Notes: generated by a model from the letters alone, not told the origin. A stretch of 64,000 nucleotides of DNA from Pollenia angustigena (GCA_930367215.1 OV884059.1:14904945-14968944), one strand, 5' to 3'. Positions 1 to 11,034 are shown, numbered from the stretch's first letter. Program-made: numbers and translations.

Positions 1-1240
1 CTCAAGAAACGTAAAGTTGTTGCCAATTTGATTGATGCTGAGCGAGTTATACTCCTCATTAACGGCTCAATTTTTTTCAAAACAAACTTAAATGCCTGTT
101 TGTTTAACCGAAAATACTTTTTCCAAAGCATCGAGTGTTTCTTCCAAAATTAGAGACACAGTGGGCTGTGAGAGTCCAAGATTAAAACCGTTGCCAACAC
201 TCGTTTGATATGAGCCATGGCTCAAGAAACGTAAAGTTGTTGCCAATTTGATTGATGCTGAGCGAGTTATACTCCTCATTGACGGCTCAATTTTTTTCAA
301 AACAAACTTAAATGCCTGTTTGTTTAACCGAAAATACTTTTTCCAAAGCATCGAGTGTTTCTTCCAAAATTCGAGACACAGTGGGCTGTGAGAGTCCAAG
401 ATTAAAACCGTTGCCAACACTGGTTTGATATGAGCCATGGCTCAAGAAACGTAAAGTTGTTGCCAATTTGATTGATGCTGAGCGAGTTATACTCCTCATT
501 GACGGCTCAATTTTTTTCAAAACAAACTTAAATGCCTGTTTGTTTAACCGAAAATACTTTTTCCAAAGCATCGAGTGTTTCTTCCAAAATTAGAGACACA
601 GTGGGCTGTGAGAGTCCAAGATTAAAACCGTTGCCAACACTCGTTTGATATGAGCCATGGCTCAAGAAACGTAAAGTTGTTGCCAATTTGATTGATGCTG
701 AGCGAGTTATACTCCTCATTGACGGCTCAATTGTTTTCAAAACAAACTTAAATGCCTGTTTGTTTAACCGAAAATACTTTTTCCAAAGCATCGAGTGTTT
801 CTTCCAAAATTCGAGACACAGTGGGCTGTGAGAGTCCAAGATTAAAACCGTTGCCAACACTGGGTTGATATGAGCCATGGCTCAAGAAACGTAAAGTTGT
901 TGCCAATTTGATTGATGCTGAGCGAGTTATACTCCTCATTGACGGCTCAATTTTTTTCAAAACAAACTTAAATGCCTGTTTGTTTAACCGAAAATACTTT
1001 TTCCAAAGCATCGAGTGTTTCTTCCAAAATTAGAGACACAGTGGGCTGTGAGAGTCCAAGATTAAAACCGTTGCCAACACTGGTTTTCTATGAACCATTG
1101 CTCAAGAAACGTAAAGTTGTTGCCAATTTGATTGTGTTGGAGATTGATGCTGAGCGAGTTATACTCCTCATTGACGGCTCAATTTTTTTCAAAACAAAAT
1201 TAAATGCCTGTTTGTTCAACCGAAAATATTCAACGAATCT
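1..1240. repeat. 220-bp tandem array, transposase-derived satellite
   Basis: Six head-to-tail units start at 1, 221, 441, 661, 881 and 1101, an exact 220-bp period for the first five. Units are nearly identical. Units 1, 3 and 5 read 'aaaattagaga' where units 2 and 4 read 'aaaattcgaga', so there is a 440-bp dimer pattern as in higher-order satellites. The sixth unit is more diverged: it has an extra 11 bases near 1134-1144 and loses similarity after about 1229, which looks like the array edge. The array begins at base 1, so it continues outside the window. Each unit encodes part of a Harbinger transposase on the minus strand. Because 220 is not a multiple of 3, the reading frame changes between units. 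Confidence 0.95.
1..1240 (-). pseudogene. PIF/Harbinger (HARBI1-like) transposase fragment, repeated
   Basis: Read on the minus strand, each unit encodes about 70 residues. They contain LATTLRFLSHGSYQTSVG followed by GLSQPTVSRILEETLDALE. This is the DNA-binding, helix-turn-helix-like region before the DDE nuclease of PIF/Harbinger transposases and the domesticated HARBI1 protein. The catalytic domain is absent. Frames of 87 and 116 codons arise where one unit runs into the next, and stops end each. Some copies carry L for R in the SRILEE stretch. No unit can encode a working transposase; this is a fragment amplified as satellite. Confidence 0.85.
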
Positions 1241-2650
1241 ATATAAAGAAACAAATTTACAAATTGCTCGTATGAATTTTCACAAATACAAACCAAATTG
1301 TTTTATTACTCACGCGTTGTCCGGCAAATTTAAAATCTTTGCCTTATAACTTTCCTCTAAAGCTTTAGCATTTCTTTATTTATTACTGTCAAAATACATA
1401 GAGATGAGCAATATTTTTTTTAAATATCGATAACATGTCGACATCAATATGTTTATACATGCAAATTAATACCGATTTAATGTCGAGTTGACGTCGGCGT
1501 CGACTAAATGTGACTTGAGCTAAAAATTAACGACGCTGTCGACAACGAGCTCAGTAATAGAGGGGAATAAGTTAATGTTTATAGTCACTAAATCCACAAT
1601 TTTCCCTAAAATATTCACCAAAACAATTTTTTTGAATCCTGCCAATATTCACATCGCATTTCATATTGAATCATTTCCCCTACCATTGACTCCAATTATG
1701 ATTTTCTGTTCATAAAATTGTCTTAGCATGTGGTCGGTCTTGTGACATTGTGTTGCCAAAGTTCTTGGATTTATAAGTAACTAAAACCAATAAAAAATCA
1801 CACAGATTCCGGCAAATTAAATAATTTGTATGTGGAATATCAACCAAAATAAAAACTCTTTTTGATTTGTTTTGTACATATTTAGTTTGTTAGACAATTT
1901 TTTTTTTTTTTTTTGTTTTTGCTGTTATCTTTTTATATTTAATAGGATGAGAAAATCAAACAAAACTTTGTATTTTTGGGGGGAAATAAATAAATAATAC
2001 ACATGCCATAATAACTTTATTACAAGTGCATGTGTGTGATTGTTTACTTAAGTTTGAGTGTGTGTCTACTGAAAATTCTCTCACTGAAGATACTCCACCA
2101 CAAATAATGACGTCATTTATAACTTACTGTAAATGTTTTTGACACAATTATTGGTGACATTATTAATGAAGACATTTAATGTAAACAATTTTTGTTTTTA
2201 ATAGCATTTTTACGAAAGTGTGTTTATTTATTAGTGCTTTTGTGGTAATTTTTGTGAATTACTTTTATAACAAGGTATTTGCTTAACAAGTTATGGAGTG
2301 TAGAGAATTTAAAGAAAGTAAGTACATAATGTGTTTTTTAAATAAATTGCTAATCAATTTGAACGAATATGGTGATTTCTTTTTAAGGGGGAGCTATGAA
2401 AGGGAAATTCCAGAAATAATTTGAGTTTAGTAAAAGTTTATTATTATTTTTTTTTTTTTTATTTCACTTTAAACCTGTTTAGGGTTTAGTCGTTAACAAA
2501 TTAGCAGTATTTTATAAATTATTCATGAATTGATTTAACAAATCCCAGCGAATATTTTTAAAACGAATAATATTAAACTCAACATTAACAAATATGTACA
2601 TTAGGATAATAACTTTTTGTGAATATCAAAAAATATGATAATTTTTTCGG
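1241..2650. other. AT-rich spacer, no gene seen
   Basis: No ORF of recognisable protein type. The stretch holds homopolymer T tracts (about 1898-1914 and 2445-2460), a cluster of GTCGAC/TGTCGA words at 1435-1545, and one isolated TGACGTCA at 2108. Nothing shows these to be functional. Confidence 0.5.
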
Positions 2651-2651
2651 A

Positions 2652-3002
2652 TTGTTAAAAAAGTTCACGCAGGGATCGGGTTAAAGTTTGAAAACAACCA
2701 TTTTTATCTCACGGAAATTTTAAAAAATATACACCTGATATTTGTATATATGTACATATATTCCTATACGTATCACTTGAATGCTATTTTGGAATTTATC
2801 CACTACTTTAGATTTAAAATTTTTCCTACGGTTAACAATTCATCGCGGTTCAAAATATCTTGGGAGGTAGAAATGTGCTTCCCTGCGTGAGGTTTTTTTT
2901 CGCAAAACGACGGGAGACAGATGTTTTCATTACTAAAACATTCTTGGCCATTCCGTGGTACTATGCCAAAAATTTGGTTATTGCCCTAATGTACATACAT
3001 GT
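2652..3002 (+). repeat. Diverged repeat related to 4272-4650
   Basis: The start (AAAAAAGTTCACGCA near 2660) and the end (TGGTACTATGCCAAAAA near 2959, then CCTAATGTACATA) both recur in the same order at about 4275 and 4610. The middle is not alignable by eye. It is likely a second, older copy of a dispersed repeat; the family is not identified. A short frame at 2860-3051 has no recognisable features. Confidence 0.5.
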
Positions 3003-3364
3003 CGCATTTGATCAGCAAGAGGGTATTAACTCGGTTAACTTCTGTCCATAATTGACCATAAGTCCCATATTAAACCCTTTAGTTTGTCTAAAACCGTAAT
3101 GAGTAATGCTATTTAAGTAAAATTTAATCTGTCATTGTTTTATAAGATACAAGTACAGACCTAACCTAACTTAAGGTTATCAAAGATTCGGCATAGCCGA
3201 ATATAGCAATCTAAATTGTTTTAAAAAGCTTTTAAAACTTGCTTGGTAGCCACTGGGGGTTTTGTCGATACCAAATTACAATATGTAAATTTTTCTTTAA
3301 TTTATTTTAACAAAATCGCAGAAAAAATTTTTTTTAGATTCATACCTACGATAAATATCAATAA

Positions 3365-3717
3365 AGGCTAGATTACACTATTATACTTTGTATTAATACA
3401 TGTCAAAAACTCAAGTAATATGACAAAATGTGATAATGTGAATGCAATGTGTCACGAAAATGACAAGTATTAAGAAAAAAGTTTGACATCCCATACGACT
3501 TCATCGTTTTTTTAAAAATTTCTAAACAATAATACTTTTCATTGGATCAGGGTTGCATTTTATTTTATGTGTGAGTGTTTATACTTTGTGTGATGGTGTG
3601 AACACAAACTGTCATGTTACATTAGATTTTGTGACAGTCGCAACGAAACTCATTAGATTTCTATCTCACAAAGTATTATGGAATACGTAAGGCTTGTGAG
3701 ATAGTGTAATCTAGGCT
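3365..3717. mobile_element. MITE, TAA target duplication (Harbinger-like)
   Basis: A 353-bp element with terminal inverted repeats: AGGCTAGATTACACTAT at the left and the complement of AGCCTAGATTACACTAT at the right. TAA lies directly outside both ends (3362-3364 and 3718-3720), fitting the 3-bp TWA target preference of PIF/Harbinger. Internal sequence has CACAAAGTATTA-type subterminal repeats. No coding capacity. Confidence 0.75.
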
Positions 3718-4272
3718 TAATAAAGCACATTTATTCTGGCTATAAATTGTTATTATGTATATGGTATTTTGACGTTCAGATTAGCTAAGTTCATACATAA
3801 AGTAGTAAGAATGTATATTCGGTCCAGTCTGATCATTTGATACCATACACGACAGTATATAAAGACACATTTTCGAGAGTGTAGCATACCTGGGACCCAT
3901 GGTCAATCATGGACCCGCAAAACAATATTATTTTTGAACCTCAGATTTATCTAAGAGTTCTTTTTGCCGAAGATTTCAACAGCTATCATTCCCCTATGGT
4001 CAATTCTGGGCCTAACACTACTAAATGCCAAGACTTGGTAGCTTTTATAAAAGTTATCGTCGATAAATTTTATATCAATACCAACATTTATAAGGAAATT
4101 ATTGTGTAAGAAGCTATAGTCGGGATTGGTGTTTATATGGGAGCTTTTGTTTTATATGAACCGATTTTAAGCAAATTTGGTAAGCAATTTTTTAAAATAT
4201 CAAAATTGACTAGCACAGTCCGATAGAGCATAAACAACTTTACGGGAAAGTAAATTTATTTTTTCGCTAAGG

Positions 4273-4553
4273 TCAAAAAAGTTCACGCACCAACCGCGAT
4301 GAAGTTTTGAAAATTTTTAATTTTTGGTTAAGAAAAATTAATAATATGTTTATTTAAAACAAAAAATAGCTCAAGTATGAAATTTCATTAATATTTAGAG
4401 ATGGTAAGAGATTTTTCCGCAAACTAAAACGTATCTTTAACCTTGTTTAACAAAAAAAAAAAATTAAAAAAGAATAAAAAACACCGTATAAAATTATGAA
4501 TATTCAATATTGCATTGGTTTAGAAAAACCAATTGGTGCGTGAACTTTTTTGA
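4273..4553. mobile_element. MITE with 21-bp perfect TIR
   Basis: A 281-bp element. The left terminus, TCAAAAAAGTTCACGCACC plus AA, is the exact reverse complement of the right terminus at 4533-4553. The interior is A/T-rich with a long A tract near 4450. No clear target duplication is seen, so the superfamily is not assigned. It sits inside the HINE-like repeat. The left end resembles sequence at about 2660. Confidence 0.75.
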
Positions 4554-4936
4554 GAAAAATTACAAAAGATTATGATTTTCGTGGTTACTAGGACATGGTT
4601 GACCTCATGGTACTATGCCAAAAAATTGGTTATACCCCTAATGTACATAAATATTTATTAACAATATTTTCCCAATGCTGTTAAAGAGACTTGGTCTTGT
4701 AGCATTGGCGTGCAAAAAAGAAAATAAATAAATAAATACCAACATAAGAAGAAAGTTTATGGGGACAAGGATTATTACAGAAAGAAGTTTGTTTGGCTTC
4801 GTCCTAATAAAAGATAAGTCGTTACATGGACAGATATCTTTAGATTATATTAGAATAAAATTCTGAGTCGATCGGTATACTCAAACCTTTTATATGTAAC
4901 ACACATCAGCATAAACGCTAAATAACCTCTCGACTA

Positions 4937-5438
4937 CACAGAAAAAAATAAAAATAGAGTTCAATTAGAAAATTTGTAATATTGATTAAAAATTAATTAA
5001 ATTTGCACCAGTAAACAAATAAATAGTATCATTAAATATTTTTTGATATTAACAACATTTTCTGCAGTAATGTTGTTGATATATCGAGCCCTAACCGCGG
5101 AAATAACGTAAGCGCCAAAAAATCAAATTTTACAGGAGAAAGTTTTTTTTATTTCATATAAATTTTGAACGAAATTTGTCGATTACGATAAAATTGTTCT
5201 CGCTAAAAAACCGTATCGATACTTTATGTGACCATGACATTGTAGGAGATGATGCAAGTGTTGCCAATAAAGTTATTTATAAAAAAAAAACAAAATTGAA
5301 GATGATGTCGCTTACGTTATTTTCGCGGTTAGGGCTCGATATGTAAGTAAACGTTTAATTCACTTGATTTAATTTTTAATTAAAACTGATTTTATTTTTG
5401 ATTTATGGCGGAATTAAAAAACGAGAATTTTTTCTGTA
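4937..5438. mobile_element. TA-flanked MITE inside HINE-like repeat
   Basis: The ends are CACAGAAAAAA and the complement of TACAGAAAAAA, each bordered by TA (4935-4936 and 5439-5440). This fits Tc1/mariner-type insertion. Removing it joins CTCTCGACTA to TTGTGGTGTGGGTAT, which restores the uninterrupted terminus seen in the other HINE-like copies (for example 41259-41290, complement). That empty-site match supports the boundaries. It carries a further MITE at 5081-5342. Confidence 0.7.
5081..5342. mobile_element. MITE family ATATCGAGCC, copy 1
   Basis: A 262-bp element with long inverted ends: ATATCGAGCCCTAACCGCG at the left and its complement, slightly diverged, at the right, extending through ATAACGTAAGCG. 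A second copy lies at 22691-22947 with the same internal order (TTTTACAGGAGA, TATGTGACCATGA, CAAGTGTTGCCAATAAAGT). No coding capacity and no unambiguous target duplication. Confidence 0.85.
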
Positions 5439-5458
5439 TATTGTGGTGTGGGTATAAA

Positions 5459-6270
5459 ACTATCGGCTGGGCGAATGCGTATACCTGTTCAGTGTATTCT
5501 GATCAATATTAACAACTATGACGATTTGTTTTTATAGGAGGAGTAACAAAATGAGAAATTTTATTAATACATTGTTGAATTTATTAAAAAATCTCAGCAA
5601 CTTTAAAAAGAAATTTGTAAACCTTATCTGGCCTATCGGGAAAGTAACTGAATTACAACAATCTAAACATTTCTTGAAAATAATTAATTATGATATTTTA
5701 AAATTTTAAAAAACTCTGCTTAAATTTTTTTAACAAATCGTCCTTTTAATTTTATCGGTTTTTTTTATCAGAAGTTATGAAATCATAGTTTTTTAAAACA
5801 TTTAATTTAATTACAAATTTCTAAAAAAAAACTTTTAAGCTTTTTAATATTCAGTGGAAAATTTTTTTTCGTTTAATGACTTTATACTTATATTTCAACT
5901 TTTTCTTAATAACTCCCACCCATATTTTTAGTTTTATAAAAAAAAAAATAAATAAAAATAAACAAAAATTTACATAAATTTAACGTGATTTTGTTTCAGG
6001 TTACCATAAAAGTAAATAATATCTGAAAAACAATTGTAAATTAAGGCAAAACAAAACAATTAGATAAGATCTTAAACACGTTTAAAGTGAAACGAATTAT
6101 AGTTGGGGAACGCACTAACAAAAAGAACCCAATGACTTAATTATTTTTAAACAAAACTGTTGAAAATTTCTTGACAATCTAAGTTTAATAAATTAATTTT
6201 TGATAAAGAGAAATATAAACGTAAACCTTTTTTTTTTGTTTTTTGAAAGTAACCAAACTATACTATCAGC
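5459..6270. other. AT-rich spacer, no gene seen
   Basis: Long A and T runs with short frames only. A 63-codon frame at 5518-5709 is low in complexity (K, N, L, I-rich) and resembles no family. Nothing else supported. Confidence 0.5.
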
Positions 6271-6502
6271 CATGTTCTGACAATCGCGCGATTTGAAATC
6301 GCAAAACGCCAGATTTATTTTATGGTGTTGTGAAACTGGTTCGTTTTGCTTGCGTCCTGCCATGGTTTTTTAAAGTTCCTTTGAGCATACTTTTGCCATT
6401 TGAAGTCACCAAACTTCTTGCGATTGCGATTTACAGTACACGTATTATGCAATTTCAAGTCAAGATCGCAAATGTTTAGCGTTTTGCGATTGTCAGAACA
6501 TG
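6271..6502. mobile_element. MITE, TIR CATGTTCTGACAATCGC
   Basis: A 232-bp element with a 17-bp perfect terminal inverted repeat (6271-6287 and 6486-6502). After the perfect part, the left arm has 15 extra bases (another GCGATTT...AATCGC) before both arms resume AAAACGC. Repeated GCGATT/AATCGC words fill the interior. A 69-codon frame on the minus strand is a by-product. Confidence 0.75.
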
Positions 6503-6535
6503 CCCGTATACCTAGGGTTTCCAAATAGGTATGGG

Positions 6536-6664
6536 TTCACACTATGAAAGTTTTTTTGCAGAAAGTCTATGTTTATTGATGAGAAGAGAATATAATATGC
6601 TATTATTATCTCCCCTCTCACCAATAAACTTAGACTATCTGAAAGAAAATTTTCATAGTGTCAA
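6536..6664. mobile_element. Hairpin-type MITE (129 bp)
   Basis: Two arms of about 55 bp are near-perfect complements. The left runs TTCACACTATGAAAG then AGTCTATGTTTATTGATGAG; the right is CTCACCAATAAACTTAGACT then TTTTCATAGTGTCAA. Only about 20 bp separate the arms, so the transcript or single strand would fold into one long hairpin. No target duplication identified. Confidence 0.8.
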
Positions 6665-7320
6665 GCCAGACTAGGGGTACGTAAAGATGGGAGTCCGCAA
6701 AGGAGAATACAAACAATGTTTTCTTTGAAATTAAAAACTTTTTTTTAATTCATAAGGAACACTTTTATCGTAAAGTCTTTAGAAAGTGATTTAAAACCCA
6801 AATTGATTTTACTTTTATTTCAACAACAACTTGTAAGAAATTGTAATTAATTTTTTAATAATTTTTATTATAGTCCGGGGAATACAGACGAAAAAAAGTC
6901 AAACTTCGATCTTTGTGTTGGTTAAAAAAAAGTAACGCGAGGTCAAAGGTGAAGAAACCCCGCTTTTGTATGTTGTTAGGAGACACAAATGAAAGCTTCG
7001 CGCAAAAATTCAGCTTTCCCTTAATTATTCCAAAGTTCAATAATGTCTTTATCCCCTGGATTGAAAGCATTTTTAACAATATGTTTAGAAGTTAAGTGCA
7101 AAATTTAAAAATGTTTTTACCTAGAGAAGAAACAATTCAAACTTGCTATTTATTCAAATTAATTTGAAAAGAATTTTCGAAAACTGGAAGTTGCCTTTGT
7201 TGTTAGTATGCCCCGGACCTTTGAACAATTTGTCTATCATCCTTTTTCTTTAAAGCACTGAAAAGAAGTGTCAACAAATTTCATTAATAGGCAATTCATC
7301 CGAATCTATAAAATGAAAAT
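6665..7320. other. Spacer, no gene seen
   Basis: Overlapping frames on both strands at 6855-7095 look like chance: opposite-strand shadows of about 60-74 codons with no recognisable features. Decayed LINE sequence becomes recognisable at about 7321. Confidence 0.45.
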
Positions 7321-9010
7321 GACCTATATGAGTTGATGCAGAAGTCCCTTTTGGTTGATGAATACACTATTGTGGCTTTCCTGGATATTAAAGGAGCTTT
7401 AAAAAACAGAACCCTAGACGCGATAGTTGCGGCGTTGTTAAGTCTTGGATTGGATAATGAACTAAGCATGTGGAATTAGTATCTACGAACACGAAGGCGA
7501 AGTACTTCTTACCTTAATTCTTCTACTATCACATGCTTAATATATCATTGAGAAACTCCACTTAGAGGGCTTCTCTCTCCACTAACTTGCAAACTGGCTC
7601 TCATTCTAGTTTAGATTTTTTTATAATCCTGAGGCAGCAGGGAAATTTCAAGTGCTGGTGATGTTGTAATTACGATTAAGAAAATGATACTTTACCCAAC
7701 GATACGCGATATTGTACAGGGCGTCCTTAGAAACCTTTCCGACTTTCGTCAATTCTGAAAAAAAGAACTAATCCTCTTCACTCTAAAGTAGACTGAGAAA
7801 GGTGCAAAGAATGAATTTGAAGTGTATTAAGGGACCCTTCATACTACACCAACGGAACCGCTGAACATTAACTACAACCATTAGATTTGGTGGGAAAAGA
7901 TATTGCGACGATTTGGGCAATATTCGCCTCAAATATCCCTTCAAATTATAAATACGATAATTTCGAGCTGGAAGATTTTTTACTCTTTTACAGTTTGTAT
8001 GCATGATCGTGAATACAAACGCTGGTGCCATGGGCGAAAACGTAAAAAAGAGCGCTACAGGTAAAAGAAGGAGCATTAATTTCTACACAGATGGTGCTAT
8101 GTCACGAGAAGCTGTTGGAGTTCGAGTACTCTTCGTGGAATTTTACCTCAATATATCGCGGAGATTTCTGGATTACTGAAGTGTTTTCCAGGAGGAGATA
8201 TTCTTGCAAACAAAGAAGATGTGTACTGGCTTTGGTAAAGCCCTATCCGCAGTTATAACTTTAAGTTTCTCGTTCCCGAAAAAAATGCATTGGACTTCCG
8301 CTTATATTTAAACGAGATAGCTGGTCAGCTTAAGATTGGGATAATTTAGCTCGCTGGACACAATGGCATGCAGGAAAGGAAAAGGGCGGATGAGTCTGCT
8401 TAAATTGGCACTATCAAACTTGTTCCATGAGAAACTCAAAACTTTAGCGAATGGCTTTCTATACCGCCATGGTACAATTAATTATTTTATCCAAGTTCTA
8501 CAACAAGGCAAAAACAACATGTATTTTATTGTAGAACAGCCTGATAGATTGTCGAAAAATGTGTGTTGTTTGTAAACAAATTATGACATACGAACCTTAT
8601 GTAAACAATAATCAGCTGGGGTATTAGGGTTACCTTATTAATAGTACCATGCAATACCGCAAATAACAGACAGACTAAACCACTGATTGCAGAATTTCTA
8701 TGCAATTGTGTCCTCATATAAATTAAAAACGTACCATGCCTCTACTTTCAGGGACAAGGAAGAAAGCATCGCTGTTGGTATCTATAATTACTGAAGATTG
8801 TCATATAGATATGCATGCATAGCGTTTAGGAACCGAAGAAATATAACGGCGAATAGTTCCTTTGTCATAATTCTGCACTGGTGAAAAGGCTACTAGTTAC
8901 CATTGGGTCTGCTGCTTACGAGACATTATCTGATATTTTTCGCATTAACCTGAAGTGCATTTGGATCTTTGTTAGGAGAACTCCATAGTATTACAATGAA
9001 TTGTGTGACA
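7321..9010 (+). pseudogene. Dead non-LTR retrotransposon (RT, RNase H, C-terminal)
   Basis: Fragments of one ORF2-type polyprotein appear in order, in shifting frames. Reverse transcriptase motif A is VAFLDIKGAFKN (about 7373-7410). A TPLRGLLSPL stretch (about 7556-7590) matches the TPQGGVLSPL motif. SAGDVVIT (about 7655-7680) matches AYADDVVI with both catalytic Asp positions altered or lost. RNase H follows as FYTDGAMSREAVGV (about 8080-8120) and GHNGMQ...RADE (about 8358-8395). A C-terminal knuckle-like part (EDCHIDMHA...RLG, about 8795-8850) follows. Many stops and frameshifts. The RNase H domain points to the I/LOA/R1-type groups rather than jockey proper. A small element at 8461-8658 interrupts it. 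The 5' part (ORF1, endonuclease) is not seen. Confidence 0.8.
8461..8658. mobile_element. MITE-like insertion in the dead LINE
   Basis: Inverted arms GCCATGGTACAATTAAT (left) and the complement of GCATGGTACTATTAAT (right) bound about 195 bp of sequence unrelated to the LINE. LINE-like coding resumes after it (RQTKPLI, then the C-terminal knuckle region). Exact ends and target duplication are unclear. Confidence 0.55.
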
Positions 9011-10247
9011 CTTGAGAACTAACCTAAACTTCCATATATTCTTCTTGTAGTTGGCAAGCCTTTTTTTGTGCTTGCCAATTGTAGCGTTGTTTATAATTTA
9101 ATTTTCTTTAATAAAACATGCGAGTACAACATATGTATGTACATATTTTCATTGTAATACATACAAGTTGATTACAGCTCTAAGTTGTACATGACATTCG
9201 TCTGCATACAGCAAATCATTTTGCTAGTCATCCATCCATCCAACTAACAACTTAACACCAACTAAAACAAAATTTAATGTTGTTGGCTGGTAATGGCTCG
9301 TGTAAATTGCAGGCAATTTTTTTATTTTTTGTACAATTTTTGTACTTTAAAAGAATCAAGGTGACAATATTCATGCTAAAATGCATGTGTTAGCAAAAAT
9401 AACAACAACAAGTAATAAAATTCATGTAATTTTAAATGTCGTTTTAAGGAGATACAATAAAATATATAAAAAAGAAACATACCTACAACATGTAAAACTC
9501 TTTACATGGTAATAATGTCAACACTTTTGTCATGACAACTAAAATAGCACTAAACCAAAAGAGAGTAAAAAAAAAACAAGGCACAGAAATAAAGAAAAAC
9601 TTCAAGTAAACAAACACTTTTTATGCAGATGATCGGTATAAAAGTCATTATTAATGTCTTCTTAAATGATTTTAATCTTTAGAAACACCCAGTGGAAACA
9701 TCAACGACACCCCCAAATGTTGTATTTTGTGTGAAATATCTTGAGAGAAAAATAAATTGTTAAATTGCATGTTTAACATGTCGAAGTGTGTTGTGTTTTT
9801 TAAAAAAGAGCGGAGGTGTTAAATGTTTTCTAAATGATGATTCACGTGATTGTTTAGAATAATAGTTCTGTGCCAGCTTTACTATTTTTTTTTATATTTT
9901 AAATGGCCTAATTTTTATTGAGGTTAGTCACAGTTTGTTGTAGGTAACATAAATACAAATTGCATTCAGGTGGCATTTTATTTGCAGTGATGTACAAGTG
10001 AAAAAAAATATAAAGATAAATTCACATGACTATTTTCTTAAATATTTGATAAAACTAATGCGAGAATGCAACCTAGAAATTAAAAGACCTGATAAGACTT
10101 TATATAGTCCAGTGATAAGAGCAAAGTAAATTTATTACAGGTAGGCAAAACTCAAAATAACAGGGAAGTTGTTTTTAATTAAAATATGTGAGTGTTTTTA
10201 ACTTCCCTGCAGACAAAATTACTAGTATTTAGTAAGAAATATACTGA
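9011..10247. other. AT-rich spacer, no gene seen
   Basis: Simple-sequence-rich intergenic DNA with no recognisable ORF, repeat boundary or RNA gene. Short ATCCATCCATCCAAC run at 9229-9243. Confidence 0.5.
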
Positions 10248-10530
10248 AGGCTTATTCAGAATTGCGATGCGAAAATCAATGCGATGCGAAAATAAATAAA
10301 TGCGAACAATTGCTATTCTGTATTGCGATATTCGCAAAGTTTTTTTTAATAGCATTTCAAATGCGAAAAGGTGGCAAGTCGGTATTCTACATTGCGAAAA
10401 CAAATGTCAAACACATGTGAAATTCGCAAAATTTATTCGACAACAAAATAGCATTCGTAAAGTACAAACATGTAAGTGAAAGATAATATTTTATTTATTT
10501 ATTCATCATATATTTATTATTTTATTCAGA

Positions 10531-10773
10531 GAAGCAAGCAATAAGACCACTAAAGCGCGTCAATTTGAAATAATGATAGAATTTATGAATAAGAACAGCC
10601 AATTGGCAAGAGGTCATATGAAAACACCAAATGCAGGTCAGTCGGCAAATGCTTTGTGGCAAACGTTAACTGAAGAACTAAATATCAATGGACCACCTAT
10701 TAGAGAAGCTGCAGGACCAGCTCAAAAATATTTGACTTCAACTTTAATTTTAATAGGTTTGGGACGATTTTAA
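10531..10773 (+). pseudogene. Harbinger Myb/SANT-like DNA-binding protein, truncated
   Basis: The frame reads TKARQFEIMIEFMNKNSQLARG then ALWQTLTEELNINGPP. This is the pattern of the Myb/SANT-like DNA-binding protein encoded beside the transposase in PIF/Harbinger elements (KAQFE..I.FME..P.LARG ... LW..L...LN..GPP.R). The frame is open upstream of the first Met (10573). A pyrimidine-rich TTTATTCAG at 10521-10529 could be a splice acceptor, with a donor-like GTAAGT near 10472; this intron is inference. After GPPIREAAG the match fades and a stop follows at 10771-10773, where W-K-x-V-W would be expected. Probably C-terminally truncated. Confidence 0.7.
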
Positions 10774-11034
10774 AGTACACACCAAACATTTTCATTTTGC
10801 CAATGCCCTCTTTCATCGTCAAACCACAGTGCAGTGATGTTAGATGTTTTTTTCGAATTATCGTCAAAATTTAAAAAAAAAACGTCATAATCTTCATTAG
10901 TTCTGAAAAAATCGTCATATAAAAAATCGTTCTTTTATCAACACGGATTAATTACTCTATTAAAACATAAAAAAATAATTAAGTATAAAATTATACAAAA
11001 CCAAAAAATATAGAATTTTTATTACTTAAGATGA

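Larger units (their letters stand above)
3799..5458 (+). mobile_element. HINE/mini-me-like dispersed repeat, interrupted
   Basis: The left end (AAGTAGTAAGAATGTATATTC, then GATACCATACACGACAGTA) and the right part (TCGATCGGTATACTCAA, CACATCAGCATAAACGC, then the terminal ATTGTGGTGTGGGTATA) match two other copies here, 30294-31498 (plus) and 41259-41604 (minus). The type resembles Helentron-associated repeats (HINE, including mini-me) common in flies; this assignment is inference. At least two MITEs are inserted (4273-4553 and 4937-5438, the latter itself carrying 5081-5342). A 66-codon frame inside (3909-4109) has no recognisable product. Confidence 0.6.

Noticed and set aside
1..1240. Tandem array considered as a CRISPR array
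   Set aside because: Units are 220 bp with no repeat-spacer structure and the sequence context is eukaryotic.
972..1349. 125-codon plus-strand frame
   Set aside because: It is antisense to the Harbinger fragment in the satellite and extends into unique AT-rich sequence.
2108..2115. TGACGTCA, a perfect CRE-like site
   Set aside because: An isolated 8-mer in 64 kb with no gene nearby; expected by chance.
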